NCBI GenBank assembly: GCA_047605865.1
Contig: JASGFC010000010.1
Coordinates: 1 to 57,303, forward strand
DNA from: JASGDC01 sp047605865
Lineage (GTDB): Bacteria > Actinomycetota > Actinomycetes > Actinomycetales > Micrococcaceae
Direction: 5' to 3'
DNA length: 57,303 nucleotides
In this document: piece by piece, positions 1-8,482 of the stretch
How the letters are laid out: every line of letters starts with the position of its first letter
How positions within the stretch are numbered: the stretch's first letter is position 1
The notes under the pieces: model-generated
What the model saw: only the letters and a program-made list of their open reading frames with translations
The model's database searches: none
What the model was told of the DNA's origin: nothing
Position numbers and translations under genes: made by a program

Positions 1-44
1 TGATCTTCAAAGTTTGTATTTTGTTCATCATTATTATGTACCAT
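1..44 (-). CDS. 5' end of an unidentified protein (partial)
   Basis: Only the first 14 codons of a minus-strand gene lie in the window; it runs off the left edge. The start is an ATG at 44, preceded on the minus strand by a GAGGA-like ribosome binding site about 5 nt away. The visible residues (MVHNNDEQNTNFED) are polar and acidic and do not identify a family. The 160 bases between this start and the tRNA gene would hold its promoter; I see no clear one. Confidence 0.5.
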   Translation of the reverse strand, partial: MVHNNDEQNTNFED

Positions 45-208
45 TTTTGTATCCTCAATGAAGTGGGTTTACTTTTGTTTTTAAGACTAAAGGGTTTAAA
101 GCACCATAGTCAGTAATGCCACTTACAAAAGGTGTAATTGTTAGTATGCTTTTCGCTATTTCACAGCATAAACACAGCAGGAATTTCTGCTATTATTGTT
201 AATGATTT

Positions 209-282
209 GGTCCGTTGGCGCAGTTGGTTAGCGCGTTCGCTTGACATGCGAGAGGTCGCTGGTTCGAATCCAGTACGGACCA
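209..282 (+). tRNA. tRNA-Val (anticodon GAC)
   Basis: A full cloverleaf can be folded by eye: a 7-bp acceptor stem (GGTCCGT with ACGGACC), a D arm with GGTTAGCGC, an anticodon stem TTCGC/GCGAG around loop TTGACAT giving anticodon GAC (valine, GUC/GUU), and a T arm with GGTTCGAATCC. The discriminator base is A at 282 and CCA is not encoded. A TATTAT hexamer at 191-196 is a plausible -10 element. A terminator hairpin follows directly. Confidence 0.96.
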
Positions 283-289
283 CACTTTA

Positions 290-325
290 CCCTCTAGATT
301 ACAGTCTAGGGGGAATTATTTTACT
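290..325 (+). terminator. Rho-independent terminator after tRNA-Val
   Basis: Arms CCCTCTAGA (290-298) and TCTAGGGGG (305-313) form a 9-bp stem with one G-T wobble and a 6-nt loop. A T-rich stretch follows. It lies just 3' of the tRNA gene. Bases 326-466 hold nothing else I can identify. Confidence 0.7.
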
Positions 326-466
326 CGAACCATTTAGCCAAAGTGTCTAAAAAATCATCACAAAATACTTTCGCCAATGAACACATCTCACCAGCCACTA
401 TAATTTCAGTAGCGTGTATATCTAAGCTATGCGCTAAAAGATTGAGCAAACAAACTATTTAAACTC

Positions 467-889
467 TTATTGCCCACTTTGTGGATCAAAGTTCATGTCC
501 ATCCATATTGGTTCAAGGGTGTTACCATCAGGATCTTGAACTTCTAAACCAAACATGAAATCAAGGCCTTCATTGGGTTCGGCTACGTGGTAACTACCAC
601 CGTTTGCTTTGGCAGTGTCAGCAAATTTTTGAACGTCTTCTTTTGAATCAAGGGTAAGTGCAACCAGAGCAGCATTTGTGCTCTTTGTATCGGCAATAGT
701 TTTACCTTTAAGAAATTTTTGATAAAAATCATGGGTTAACAGCATAAAAATAATGTCTTCTGACCATTGCATTGAACTAGCATTTTCATCTGAAAAGTTA
801 GAATCTTTAGTAAAGCCAAGAGCCTCATAGAATGCTGTTGATTTTTCTAAATCGCTAACTGGAAAATTTATAAATACTTGTTTACTCAT
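467..889 (-). CDS. VOC (glyoxalase/bleomycin resistance) family protein
   Basis: 140 aa. A single vicinal-oxygen-chelate fold protein: beta-alpha-beta units starting KQVFINFPVSDLEKSTAFYEALGF, with the typical ending LEVQDPDGNTLEPIWMDM. It resembles the COG3607-type group of predicted lactoylglutathione lyase relatives; substrate and metal are unknown. The start is ATG at 889, because GGAGGA lies about 5 nt upstream on the minus strand; an upstream in-frame ATG at 961 would add 24 residues without a good ribosome binding site. It diverges from the dhaKLM operon. Family assignment is firm, function is open. Confidence 0.85.
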   Translation of the reverse strand: MSKQVFINFPVSDLEKSTAFYEALGFTKDSNFSDENASSMQWSEDIIFMLLTHDFYQKFLKGKTIADTKSTNAALVALTLDSKEDVQKFADTAKANGGSYHVAEPNEGLDFMFGLEVQDPDGNTLEPIWMDMNFDPQSGQ

Positions 890-1036
890 GATTCCTCCAT
901 GGGTTAGCCTCAGTTTTATAATATCAGAACGAAAATCAATCTTTGAAGAAATATCTAGCAAGCATCTTAACCACGAGTAAAATAGAAGTATGGGATGCGA
1001 GCATCAACGTAGATTGCTAGCCTAAGTTAAGGATAC

Positions 1037-2029
1037 GTGAGTGACATGAAAAAAATTATTAACAAGCCCCAAGATGTAGTTCCTGAAATGGTTAAAGGTC
1101 TAGCACTTGCTCATCCAGATACCATAGAGCAAGTTCCAGACACTTTTGTTTTAAAACAAAAAGATATCAAAAAACAGGTTGCCCTTATCAGTGGTGGAGG
1201 TAGTGGGCATGAACCTGCACATGCTGGATTTGTTGGTGATGGCATGCTGCAAGCAGCCGTTTGTGGTCAGGTATTTACTTCGCCAACTCCAGATGAAGTC
1301 CATGCTGCTATCAAAGCAACAGATCAAGGCGAAGGTGTCTTGATGATTGTGAAAAACTACTCTGGTGATGTCATGAATTTTGATATGGCTAAAGATTTAG
1401 CTGATATGGACGATATTAAAGTTGCTAGTGTACTTGTGGATGATGATATCGCTGTAGAAGATAGTACCTATACTCAAGGTAAACGTGGTGTAGCAGGTAC
1501 TATTTTTGTTCATAAGATTTTAGGAGCTGCTGCTCGTGAAGGTGCAAGTCTTGAAGAACTTGAAGAGCTAGGTAAAAAAGTAGTACAGAACCTTAAGACT
1601 ATTGGTGTTGCTTTGACAGGTGCTACTGTGCCTGAAGTTGGTAAGCCTGGTTTCGTGCTCAAGGATGATGAAATTGAATTTGGCGTGGGTATCCATGGTG
1701 AACCGGGTTACCAGAAAGAAAAAATCAAAGCTTCTGCAGCTATGGCCGAAGAGTTAACTTCTAAGTTACAGAAAGCTTTCAACTGGAAGAAAGGTGAGAA
1801 ATTCGCTGTATTAGTCAATGGTCTTGGTGGTACACCACTTATGGAACAATACATTTTCTTTGGTGATGTCATGGACATTCTCGACGAAAAGGGCGTAAAA
1901 GTTGAATACTCAAAGATTGGTAACTTCATGACTTCACTTGAGATGGCAGGCTTATCATTGACAATGTTGAAATTAGAAGATGATTGGGTTAAAGCGTTGA
2001 ATGAACCAGTTGAAGCACCAGCTTGGTAA
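1037..2029 (+). CDS. dhaK: Dihydroxyacetone kinase, DhaK substrate-binding subunit
   Basis: 330 aa from GTG 1037. DhaK binds dihydroxyacetone covalently as a hemiaminal on a histidine, here His220 in GVGIHGEPG, and passes it to DhaL for phosphorylation. The SGGGSGHEP loop at residues 52-60 is diagnostic. It is the first gene of dhaK-dhaL-dhaM-phosphatase, in the PTS-coupled arrangement where phosphate comes from PEP through DhaM rather than from ATP. The start is uncertain: AAGGA at 1029-1033 sits only 3 nt before GTG 1037 and 12 nt before ATG 1046. The ATG gives an MKK start, as in E. coli DhaK. Confidence 0.95.
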   Translation: MSDMKKIINKPQDVVPEMVKGLALAHPDTIEQVPDTFVLKQKDIKKQVALISGGGSGHEPAHAGFVGDGMLQAAVCGQVFTSPTPDEVHAAIKATDQGEGVLMIVKNYSGDVMNFDMAKDLADMDDIKVASVLVDDDIAVEDSTYTQGKRGVAGTIFVHKILGAAAREGASLEELEELGKKVVQNLKTIGVALTGATVPEVGKPGFVLKDDEIEFGVGIHGEPGYQKEKIKASAAMAEELTSKLQKAFNWKKGEKFAVLVNGLGGTPLMEQYIFFGDVMDILDEKGVKVEYSKIGNFMTSLEMAGLSLTMLKLEDDWVKALNEPVEAPAW

Positions 2030-2068
2030 TTTTGCCTGTATACACCACTTTATAGAAAGGTAATTGCT

Positions 2069-2656
2069 ATGTCTGAACTTAACACGTGGACTCATTCTAT
2101 TGATCTGTGGAAAGAAAAAATAGATAAAAACAAAGACTACTTAAGTGAACTAGATACCCCTATTGGCGATGGTGATCATGGCAATAATATGGCACGAGGC
2201 ATGGAAGCAGTTCAAGAAAATTTATCTAAAAATAAGCCTGAAACGCTTCAAGACCTCTTCAAGCAAACTGCTATGGCCATGATCAGCAAAGTAGGTGGTG
2301 CCTCTGGTCCACTATATGGAACAGCGTTCATGGAGATGGCTAAAACAGCTGCAACTACTAATCAAGCAGTGCCTATTCTTGAAGCAGGCATGGCTGGCAT
2401 TGAAAAACGTGGTAAAAGTACAATTGGCGAAAAGACTATGCTAGATGTATGGGGTCCGGCTATCGAAGCAGCTAAAGAAGATAAACTCACCCACGAAGTT
2501 CTTGAAGATGCGCAAGAAGCTACCAAGGATATGCTTGCCACGAAAGGTCGTGCTTCTTATCTAGGTGAACGGTCTATCGGGCATATTGATCCTGGCGCTA
2601 CATCGAGCATGTACTTCTTCCAGTCTTTGCTTGAAGCAGGAGTATTGAATGAATAA
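2069..2656 (+). CDS. dhaL: Dihydroxyacetone kinase, DhaL ADP-binding subunit
   Basis: 195 aa, usual length for the family. DhaL carries a tightly held ADP that serves as phosphate relay between DhaM and dihydroxyacetone in DhaK. The signature GDGDHGNNM (residues 33-41) holds the aspartates that bind Mg-ADP, and the C-terminal GRASYLGERSIGHIDPGA loop is typical. AGAAAGG lies 7 nt before the ATG. It lies 39 nt after dhaK and overlaps dhaM by 8 nt, implying translational coupling. Confidence 0.96.
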   Translation: MSELNTWTHSIDLWKEKIDKNKDYLSELDTPIGDGDHGNNMARGMEAVQENLSKNKPETLQDLFKQTAMAMISKVGGASGPLYGTAFMEMAKTAATTNQAVPILEAGMAGIEKRGKSTIGEKTMLDVWGPAIEAAKEDKLTHEVLEDAQEATKDMLATKGRASYLGERSIGHIDPGATSSMYFFQSLLEAGVLNE

Positions 2657-3017
2657 CGGTATAGTACTTGTTTCACATGTAAAAGAAATTGGTGCAGGTC
2701 TACTCACTCTTATCAGAGAAGTTGCAGAAGATGTGCCCATTACCGTAGCCGCTGGTTTAGAAACGGGTGAAGTTGGCACTTCTTTTGACACTATTAATTC
2801 GGCCTTTGAAGAGAATTCTGCGGACACTCTCCTAGCTTTTTATGATTTAGGCAGTGCCAAAATGAACCTTGAAATGGTCATGGAAATGAGTACAAAAGAA
2901 GTTCTACTCTTTGATACTGCTTTCATTGAAAGTGCTTATATTGCTGCTACTTTACTTCAAGCTGATGCACCACTTGCAACAATAAAAGAACAGTTGAAAC
3001 CGCTCAAGATTAAATAA
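2649..3017 (+). CDS. dhaM: PTS-dependent dihydroxyacetone kinase phosphotransferase DhaM
   Basis: 122 aa: a single EIIA-mannose-like domain. It accepts phosphate from HPr on His10 (VLVSH) and rephosphorylates ADP bound in DhaL. The conserved glycine-rich GEVGTSFDTI segment is present. The short form lacks the extra HPr and EI-like domains of E. coli DhaM, so the cell must supply HPr and enzyme I from elsewhere; neither gene is in this window. The start overlaps the end of dhaL. Confidence 0.93.
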   Translation: MNNGIVLVSHVKEIGAGLLTLIREVAEDVPITVAAGLETGEVGTSFDTINSAFEENSADTLLAFYDLGSAKMNLEMVMEMSTKEVLLFDTAFIESAYIAATLLQADAPLATIKEQLKPLKIK

Positions 3018-3025
3018 GGAATATC

Positions 3026-3829
3026 ATGGATCTTACTCACACTCTTACCACTACTTATAACTCTCGTAGCCTTGGTGGCATGAAAACTGCAGATGGGGGC
3101 ACGATAGCTGATGTGCTGTTTCGCTCTGATGCTCTCGACCAACTTGATAGCCAAGGGCAGGAAAATCTCAAAAAACTCAACATTGGTACTGTCATTGATA
3201 TGCGCACTAAAGAAGGAAGTTCACAGTCGAAAGATCATCTCCCTGACCATATTGAATATGTATCTCTACCAATGGCTGGTGGCGCAATGGATGAAAACGT
3301 CAAAGAAGTACTGCCTAAAGCTGGAGCTCCTAGCAATTTAACACAAGAACAACTGGAAAAACTCCTAGCAAAAGTACCGACTCTTGATGAAATTTACATT
3401 GGAATTTTGACTGACGATAGCAAACAATTTGCTACTTTTGCTCGTACTATCATTAAGGCTGCTGGCACAGATAAACCAGGTGTGCTGTTCCACTGCACTG
3501 CTGGTAAAGACCGCACCGGCCTTACTACAGCTTTGTTACTATCATTAGCTGGAGTGCCTGAAAAAGATATCGTGGCCGACTATACAATAACTCAAGAAAA
3601 TACTTCAGGAGAATTTGGGAAGAAACTAAGCTCTCTCATTACTGCTCTTGGTGTACCAATGACACCACGTATTGAAACAATCGTGTTGAAGTCACCTGCT
3701 TCTACTCTTGAGAACGCATTAGCTTGGGTTAAAACTCATCATAAAGATGCTGCAGGTTATTTCAAAAATGCTGGTTTATCTGAAGAAGAAATTGTTCAAC
3801 TCAAAGCAGCCATCATTAAGAAGTCATAG
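3026..3829 (+). CDS. Tyrosine-protein phosphatase (LipA-like family)
   Basis: 267 aa. The P-loop HCTAGKDRTG begins at residue 156, with nucleophile Cys157 and the Lys-Asp pair typical of the bacterial/fungal Y_phosphatase3 family, which hydrolyses phosphotyrosine and in some members phosphoinositides. The N-terminal segment SRSLGGMKTADG...LFRSD is characteristic of this group. It starts 8 nt after dhaM with AAGGA just upstream, so it is probably the last gene of the dha operon. Its 3' end overlaps the convergent zapE gene by 14 nt. The substrate is unknown; whether it relates to dihydroxyacetone metabolism is not shown. Confidence 0.88.
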   Translation: MDLTHTLTTTYNSRSLGGMKTADGGTIADVLFRSDALDQLDSQGQENLKKLNIGTVIDMRTKEGSSQSKDHLPDHIEYVSLPMAGGAMDENVKEVLPKAGAPSNLTQEQLEKLLAKVPTLDEIYIGILTDDSKQFATFARTIIKAAGTDKPGVLFHCTAGKDRTGLTTALLLSLAGVPEKDIVADYTITQENTSGEFGKKLSSLITALGVPMTPRIETIVLKSPASTLENALAWVKTHHKDAAGYFKNAGLSEEEIVQLKAAIIKKS

Positions 3830-4820
3830 TACTTAAACGCGATAAACAACGATAAAACTTCTTCTGATACCCACTGCTTAACATTTCAGCTGGAAAAATC
3901 TGTTCAAGAGAAGTTCCACTGTATTTTAAGGAAACTTCACTATCGTAGAGCCTATCTATAAGTACTACAAAACGTAATGCTTTATCAATGTGCTCCAAAG
4001 GTATTACATTCTCAAACACTACATGTTTCAAACCAGCAACCATCTTTTTATAGCGGCTTGGGTGCACAACGCTTAGATGTTTAACAAGTTGCGAGAACTC
4101 ATCAACACTTGTTGTTTCTGGGTTGCAGTGTTCAAGATATTCTTGTAACTGTTCAGGCGTTGAAGGAGCAGAAATTGAAGTGTTTTCTTGCTGACGATAA
4201 TCTTCACCGTCAATGCGCAATACTTCAAACTGCTTAGACAAGACTTGAATTTCTCGCTGAAAGTCTTCTGCAGCAAATCTGCCTTCCCCCAAAGCTCCTG
4301 GCAGCGTATTTGATGTTGCAGCTAACTTTACGCCATGATCTGCAAGCTCACGCATTAAGCGGGACATTAAGACAGTATCGCCAGGATCATCAAGTTCAAA
4401 CTCATCAATACAGATTAATTTATAATTTTTAAGAAGTTCAACAGCTTTATGAAAGCCAAGAGCACCTACAAAATTTGTGTACTCCACAAAAGTTCCTATA
4501 GCTTTCTCTTGTGGTGCTACTTTCCACAGTGAAGTCAATAAATGAGTTTTACCTACACCAAATCCACCATCAAGATAAATTCCTGCCACATTTGATTTTT
4601 GTTTACTGAAACGAGAAAAAAGACTTTTTTTGGCTGGCACGATACCTTGTGCAAACTTTTCTAGTTCAACCACTGCTTGGCTCTGAGAAGGATAGTTAGA
4701 ATCAGGGATAAAATTCTCAAAGGAAACCTGTGTAAAACGTTGTGCAGGAACAAATGTTTCAAGTAGTTCTGTTGCACTGACTGTAGGATTTCTTTTGCTC
4801 AGGTGTTGAAAAGTAGGCAT
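3816..4820 (-). CDS. zapE: Cell division protein ZapE (AFG1-family ATPase)
   Basis: 334 aa. An AAA+ type ATPase with Walker A GGFGVGKTH (residues 85-93) and Walker B LICIDEFELDD (135-145), the signature of the AFG1/ZapE family. In E. coli ZapE acts at the Z-ring; in mitochondria AFG1 helps remove proteins. Length fits. The ATG at 4820 has no Shine-Dalgarno sequence, but TACAAT lies exactly 6 nt upstream on the minus strand (4827-4832), suggesting a leaderless mRNA. It diverges from the sulfurtransferase gene and converges on the phosphatase gene. Confidence 0.88.
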   Translation of the reverse strand: MPTFQHLSKRNPTVSATELLETFVPAQRFTQVSFENFIPDSNYPSQSQAVVELEKFAQGIVPAKKSLFSRFSKQKSNVAGIYLDGGFGVGKTHLLTSLWKVAPQEKAIGTFVEYTNFVGALGFHKAVELLKNYKLICIDEFELDDPGDTVLMSRLMRELADHGVKLAATSNTLPGALGEGRFAAEDFQREIQVLSKQFEVLRIDGEDYRQQENTSISAPSTPEQLQEYLEHCNPETTSVDEFSQLVKHLSVVHPSRYKKMVAGLKHVVFENVIPLEHIDKALRFVVLIDRLYDSEVSLKYSGTSLEQIFPAEMLSSGYQKKFYRCLSRLSTMTS

Positions 4821-4908
4821 GAAAGTATTGTAACTGCTATTGTTTCCTATTCTCTACTAGCCTAAAATGGAAAGTAAACCATTTATTTAATTTTAAGGAA
4901 ATCGCACT

Positions 4909-5778
4909 ATGCCTGAACTAGAATACGCACATCCAGAGAAGTTAGTAACAACTCAATGGGTAGAAGAAAACCTAGATAACAAAGACATTGTCATTGTTGA
5001 ATCAGATGAAGATGTTCTCCTTTACGAGGCTGGACATATTCCTGGTGCCGTTAAAATTGACTGGCATACAGACCTCAATGATCCTGTTATTCGTGATTAC
5101 ATTGATGGGAACAAGTTTTCTGAGCTCATGGAAAGCAAAGGTATTTCAAAAGACACCACTGTTATCTTCTATGGAGATAAAGCCAATTGGTGGGCAGCTT
5201 ATGCACTCTGGGTTTTTGAACTCTTTGGTCATACAAACGCAAAGTTAATGGATGGTGGACGTGACCTTTGGATTGCAGAAGGCCGTGAAATGACTCGTGA
5301 AAAACCACAAGTTACCCCTGTGCATTACCCTACTGTTGGCCGTAATGACATTAAAATTCGTGCTTACCTACCGGATGTTCTAGATCATCTTGGTAAAGCA
5401 ATGATAGATGTGCGTTCGCCACAAGAATACACTGGTGAACGCACACATATGCCTGATTACCCTGAAGAGGGTGCACTTCGTGGTGGACATATCCCAGGTG
5501 CAGCAAGTGTTCCATGGTCACAAGCAGCAAATGAAGATGGAACTTTTAAGAGTGCCGACGAGCTCAAAGAGATTTATATTGATCAAGCTGGTCTCACAGA
5601 AGGTTCAAAAGTCATTGCCTACTGCCGTATCGGAGAACGTTCTTCACACACATGGTTTGTTTTAAAGTATCTTCTTGGGTTCCGCAGTGTGCGCAACTAT
5701 GATGGTTCTTGGACGGAATACGGTAACGTTGTCCGAGTTCCTATTGTTCAAGGTGCAGAACCAGGTGTAGCTCCTTGA
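4909..5778 (+). CDS. sseA: Thiosulfate sulfurtransferase (rhodanese)
   Basis: 289 aa. Two rhodanese domains in tandem. The C-terminal domain has the active loop CRIGERS with Cys239; the N-terminal domain has FYGDKANWW at the equivalent place and is presumably a non-catalytic structural copy. The enzyme moves sulfane sulfur from thiosulfate to an acceptor. TAAGGAAA lies upstream of the ATG. The next gene, a SufE-like protein, overlaps the stop, which suggests that the two act together in sulfur relay. Confidence 0.92.
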   Translation: MPELEYAHPEKLVTTQWVEENLDNKDIVIVESDEDVLLYEAGHIPGAVKIDWHTDLNDPVIRDYIDGNKFSELMESKGISKDTTVIFYGDKANWWAAYALWVFELFGHTNAKLMDGGRDLWIAEGREMTREKPQVTPVHYPTVGRNDIKIRAYLPDVLDHLGKAMIDVRSPQEYTGERTHMPDYPEEGALRGGHIPGAASVPWSQAANEDGTFKSADELKEIYIDQAGLTEGSKVIAYCRIGERSSHTWFVLKYLLGFRSVRNYDGSWTEYGNVVRVPIVQGAEPGVAP

Positions 5779-6200
5779 TTCCACCGGCATTAGAAGACAT
5801 TATTGAAGAATTTGCTCCTTGTTCCAATCAGGAAAAATTGGAGTTTCTTCTGGAATTCTCCGACGAACTCCCAGAACTTCCTGCTCGTTTCTTAGATGAT
5901 AAAAACAACACCATGGAACAAGTTGTTGAATGCCAATCTCCTCTGTTTTTAGCAGTTGAAGAAGAAGATGGAATTGTCAAACTCTATTTTTCTGCTCCTC
6001 CAGAAGCACCAACAACACGTGGTTTTGCCAGCATTCTTGCTCAGGGTTTAGCAGGACTCACACCACAAGAAATTGCTCAACTTGATGAAAATATTCCAGA
6101 CAAATTAGGCTTAAAACAAGCAATTTCTCCCTTAAGATTACGCGGCATGAGTGCAATGATCTCTCGTATTAAACGCAAAGCAAAAGAACTTGATGGATAA
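5775..6200 (+). CDS. sufE: SufE-like cysteine desulfuration protein
   Basis: 141 aa. SufE family: it accepts persulfide sulfur on a conserved cysteine, here Cys53 in VVECQSPLFL, and stimulates cysteine desulfurases in Fe-S assembly. The C-terminal half (GFASILAQGLAGLTPQEI, LSPLRLRGMSAMI-like) is typical. The start is a TTG at 5775 that overlaps the sulfurtransferase TGA, so translation is probably coupled; the nearest in-frame ATG would remove a large part of the domain. Confidence 0.9.
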   Translation: MIPPALEDIIEEFAPCSNQEKLEFLLEFSDELPELPARFLDDKNNTMEQVVECQSPLFLAVEEEDGIVKLYFSAPPEAPTTRGFASILAQGLAGLTPQEIAQLDENIPDKLGLKQAISPLRLRGMSAMISRIKRKAKELDG

Positions 6201-6828
6201 GCTCCTAGCCTGGAACCCTTCAGCTGAAGGAACATTCCCAATAAGAGCAGCTATGGTCTCAAGCCTCAATGGTTATGTAGCTGGAACAGATGGAACTAGC
6301 AACTCTATAACAAACAACACTGATAGAAACTTCTTCCTTAAGCTCAGAAACAGTGCTGACATTATTATTGTTGGAGCTGAAACAGTTCGTAGTGAGCAGT
6401 ATAAAACTCCTCGAAATACAGCAATTGTAGTTGTAACTGAATCTGGAATATTCCCCAGTCCACTTTATCAAGATTTACTCAACGATACCCAAGCAGCAAG
6501 TAAAATTTACCTCTGCACCCCAAGCACAAACAAACTTCCAGCTTCCTTAGTACAACACGTAGCAAGCAGTCATATTATAGAAGCAACAATTCCTGAATTA
6601 TGCACAAAATTACGCGAGCTAGGCTTTCAGAAAATTTTGTGTGAAGGTGGCATCACACTTCTGAAGCAACTTATTGATACTAAGAGCCTTAATGAATTAT
6701 TGTTAACCATCGTGCCCCAGTTCGTTGAAAGTCAAACAAAATATCACGTTAATTTTCCAGCTAATTTTGAAATCACTAGCAACTACACTACTGGAACTGC
6801 TAATATTTTAAAGCTCAAGCTGCTCTAA
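6193..6828 (+). CDS. RibD C-terminal domain pyrimidine reductase-like protein
   Basis: About 211 aa from ATG 6193 (a TTG directly before it is also possible). It has the dihydrofolate-reductase-like RibD_C fold, with AAMVSSLNGYVAG near the start, the NADPH-binding IIIVGAETVRSEQY stretch and the conserved CEGGITLLKQLI towards the end. Such proteins reduce the ribosylamino-pyrimidinone of riboflavin synthesis, or can act as alternative dihydrofolate reductases. No deaminase domain is present. It overlaps the sufE stop by 8 nt, so it is the third gene of this operon. The true substrate cannot be read from sequence. Confidence 0.82.
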   Translation: MDKLLAWNPSAEGTFPIRAAMVSSLNGYVAGTDGTSNSITNNTDRNFFLKLRNSADIIIVGAETVRSEQYKTPRNTAIVVVTESGIFPSPLYQDLLNDTQAASKIYLCTPSTNKLPASLVQHVASSHIIEATIPELCTKLRELGFQKILCEGGITLLKQLIDTKSLNELLLTIVPQFVESQTKYHVNFPANFEITSNYTTGTANILKLKLL

Positions 6829-7977
6829 CCAACTTTTCAGTGCAGCATTGCACTGTTCAGGATTGAGATTCCATTCTTTCGTGTGCTGCGCGCCATAAGA
6901 CTTAATAAAAGTGATTTTATCTGGACGTTTTTCTGCGAGCTCTTCCGATGGCTCATATGGAACAAATTCGTCATCAACACTATGAAACAGTAGAATGGGT
7001 ATTTCAATATCGTCAGCTTTGTCTAACCATTTGAGTGCTTTCGTATTAACTACTGCAGAATTTTGTTTCACAAATGCCCCCATCTTACCGCTGAGAGCAT
7101 AAGTAGCCATCGTACCAATTAATTTAGGGAGATTATTTTTTACTGCTACGCGCTGCAAAATATGCTTCCAGTCCAAAGCTGGCGCATCAAGAACAATGCC
7201 TTTAATTTTATTGCGATACTTCGAGGTCATATAGGTTTGCATCACAATAGCACCGCCCATGGACCAACCGAAGAGAATGATATTCTTTGCTCCACGTTCT
7301 AAAGCGTATTTGATAGCTACTTCTACATCTCGCCATTCAGTATAGCCAAGGCCGTACAAGCCATTGACTTCTCTGGGACCATTGAAATCATTACGATAAT
7401 TGATAAGTAGTACGTCCATACCTTCATCTAAAAGGGCAGGAACGCTACGCAAACCTTCTGCTTTAGATGCTCCTCGCCCATGGACTTGAATAACGCAAGT
7501 TTCTGATACTTTTCCTGCTTCTGCTGGAACCATCCATGAAGGAGCTGGGCCATTTTCTGTTTCAATATTGACCTCTTGGTAATCTAAGCCTAATTCTCCT
7601 GGATCATACCAAGCATAGCCGTACCAACTTCCTCCTGTAGCAGAAGAGAAATTTCCAAAACTGATGTGTTCAACTTCTCGTGTGATGGTTCCTAGTGCTG
7701 GATCTTTTGAGAGAATCTTACCAACTCGAGCATGACCTGCCCCATTGGTGAAGTAGAGCGAATACTTTCCTTCTACAATTGTTTCATCATCAATAGGTAA
7801 ATCTACTGATAAGTTATCGCCATCGATATGTGGTTTGATGCTAAAGGAATCTGCCCTAGATTGAATAGGTGTAACTGTTGCTTTAGCCATATATTTAGCC
7901 AGCTGTGGCATTCCCACTACTGCAGTAACAGTACCGGCAGCAACTCCAGTGAGAAGAATTTTACTAGCATTAGACAT
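6808..7977 (-). CDS. Alpha/beta hydrolase, membrane-anchored or exported
   Basis: 389 aa from ATG 7977. An N-terminal hydrophobic stretch (residues about 6-26, ILLTGVAAGTVTAVVGM) could be a signal peptide or anchor. The catalytic core follows: oxyanion VQVHGRGASKAEG, nucleophile elbow GWSMGGA, acid near HSVDDEFVP, and the histidine of GAQHTKEW. It is most like the prolyl-oligopeptidase/acyl-esterase type, substrate unknown. The ATG has no Shine-Dalgarno sequence, but TACAAT sits exactly 6 nt upstream on the minus strand (7984-7989), which favours this start over the in-frame ATG at 8010. The 3' end overlaps the RibD-like gene by 21 nt. Confidence 0.85.
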   Translation of the reverse strand: MSNASKILLTGVAAGTVTAVVGMPQLAKYMAKATVTPIQSRADSFSIKPHIDGDNLSVDLPIDDETIVEGKYSLYFTNGAGHARVGKILSKDPALGTITREVEHISFGNFSSATGGSWYGYAWYDPGELGLDYQEVNIETENGPAPSWMVPAEAGKVSETCVIQVHGRGASKAEGLRSVPALLDEGMDVLLINYRNDFNGPREVNGLYGLGYTEWRDVEVAIKYALERGAKNIILFGWSMGGAIVMQTYMTSKYRNKIKGIVLDAPALDWKHILQRVAVKNNLPKLIGTMATYALSGKMGAFVKQNSAVVNTKALKWLDKADDIEIPILLFHSVDDEFVPYEPSEELAEKRPDKITFIKSYGAQHTKEWNLNPEQCNAALKSWLEQLEL

Positions 7978-8008
7978 ACAATTATTGTAGAGCAAGGAGA
8001 GATAAAGC

Positions 8009-8407
8009 ATGGAAAATATCGAAAAATCTGACTTACAATGGCAAGAAGAACTAAGCCCTGAAGAATTTAAGGTATTACGCCAATCAGGAACTGAAGCTCC
8101 TTTTACTGGAAAATATACTGATTTTAAAGGTAAAGGAATCTATAGTTGTAAAGCTTGTGGCGCAGAACTTTTTAGAAGCGATAACAAATTTGACTCTCAT
8201 TGTGGTTGGCCTTCGTTTTACACTCCACTAGCTGAAGATCGTGTGAAATATTTACGTGATACTTCTGGTGGCAGGGAACGTACTGAGGTAAGATGCGCAC
8301 GATGTGATTCGCACTTAGGCCATGTCTTTGAAGGCGAAGGATACGATACCCCAACTGATCAAAGGTACTGTATTAATTCAATTGCTTTAAACTTTCAAGA
8401 TAAATAA
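8009..8407 (+). CDS. msrB: Peptide-methionine (R)-S-oxide reductase MsrB
   Basis: 132 aa, full length for a single-domain MsrB, which repairs methionine-R-sulfoxide. Structural zinc cysteines are C47, C50, C96 and C99; the catalytic cysteine is C121 in RYCINS, with C65 in SHCGWPSF as possible resolving residue. The GHVFEGEG motif is present. AAGGAG at 7994-7999 lies 9 nt before the ATG. It is divergent from the alpha/beta hydrolase with 31 nt between starts. Confidence 0.95.
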   Translation: MENIEKSDLQWQEELSPEEFKVLRQSGTEAPFTGKYTDFKGKGIYSCKACGAELFRSDNKFDSHCGWPSFYTPLAEDRVKYLRDTSGGRERTEVRCARCDSHLGHVFEGEGYDTPTDQRYCINSIALNFQDK

Positions 8408-8482
8408 AAAATTTTCAGGTTATTCACAGTTTAGACGTGTTGCTCAACAGCATTACCACATCGTGCTATTAAAATCAAAATT

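Noticed and set aside
138..350. 70-aa open frame spanning the tRNA-Val gene
   Set aside because: It runs through the tRNA and its terminator, so it cannot be a normal coding sequence.
955..1020. Inverted words CTAGCAA and TTGCTAG before dhaK
   Set aside because: Seven-base arms about 50 nt apart are expected by chance in AT-rich DNA, and no regulator gene is adjacent.
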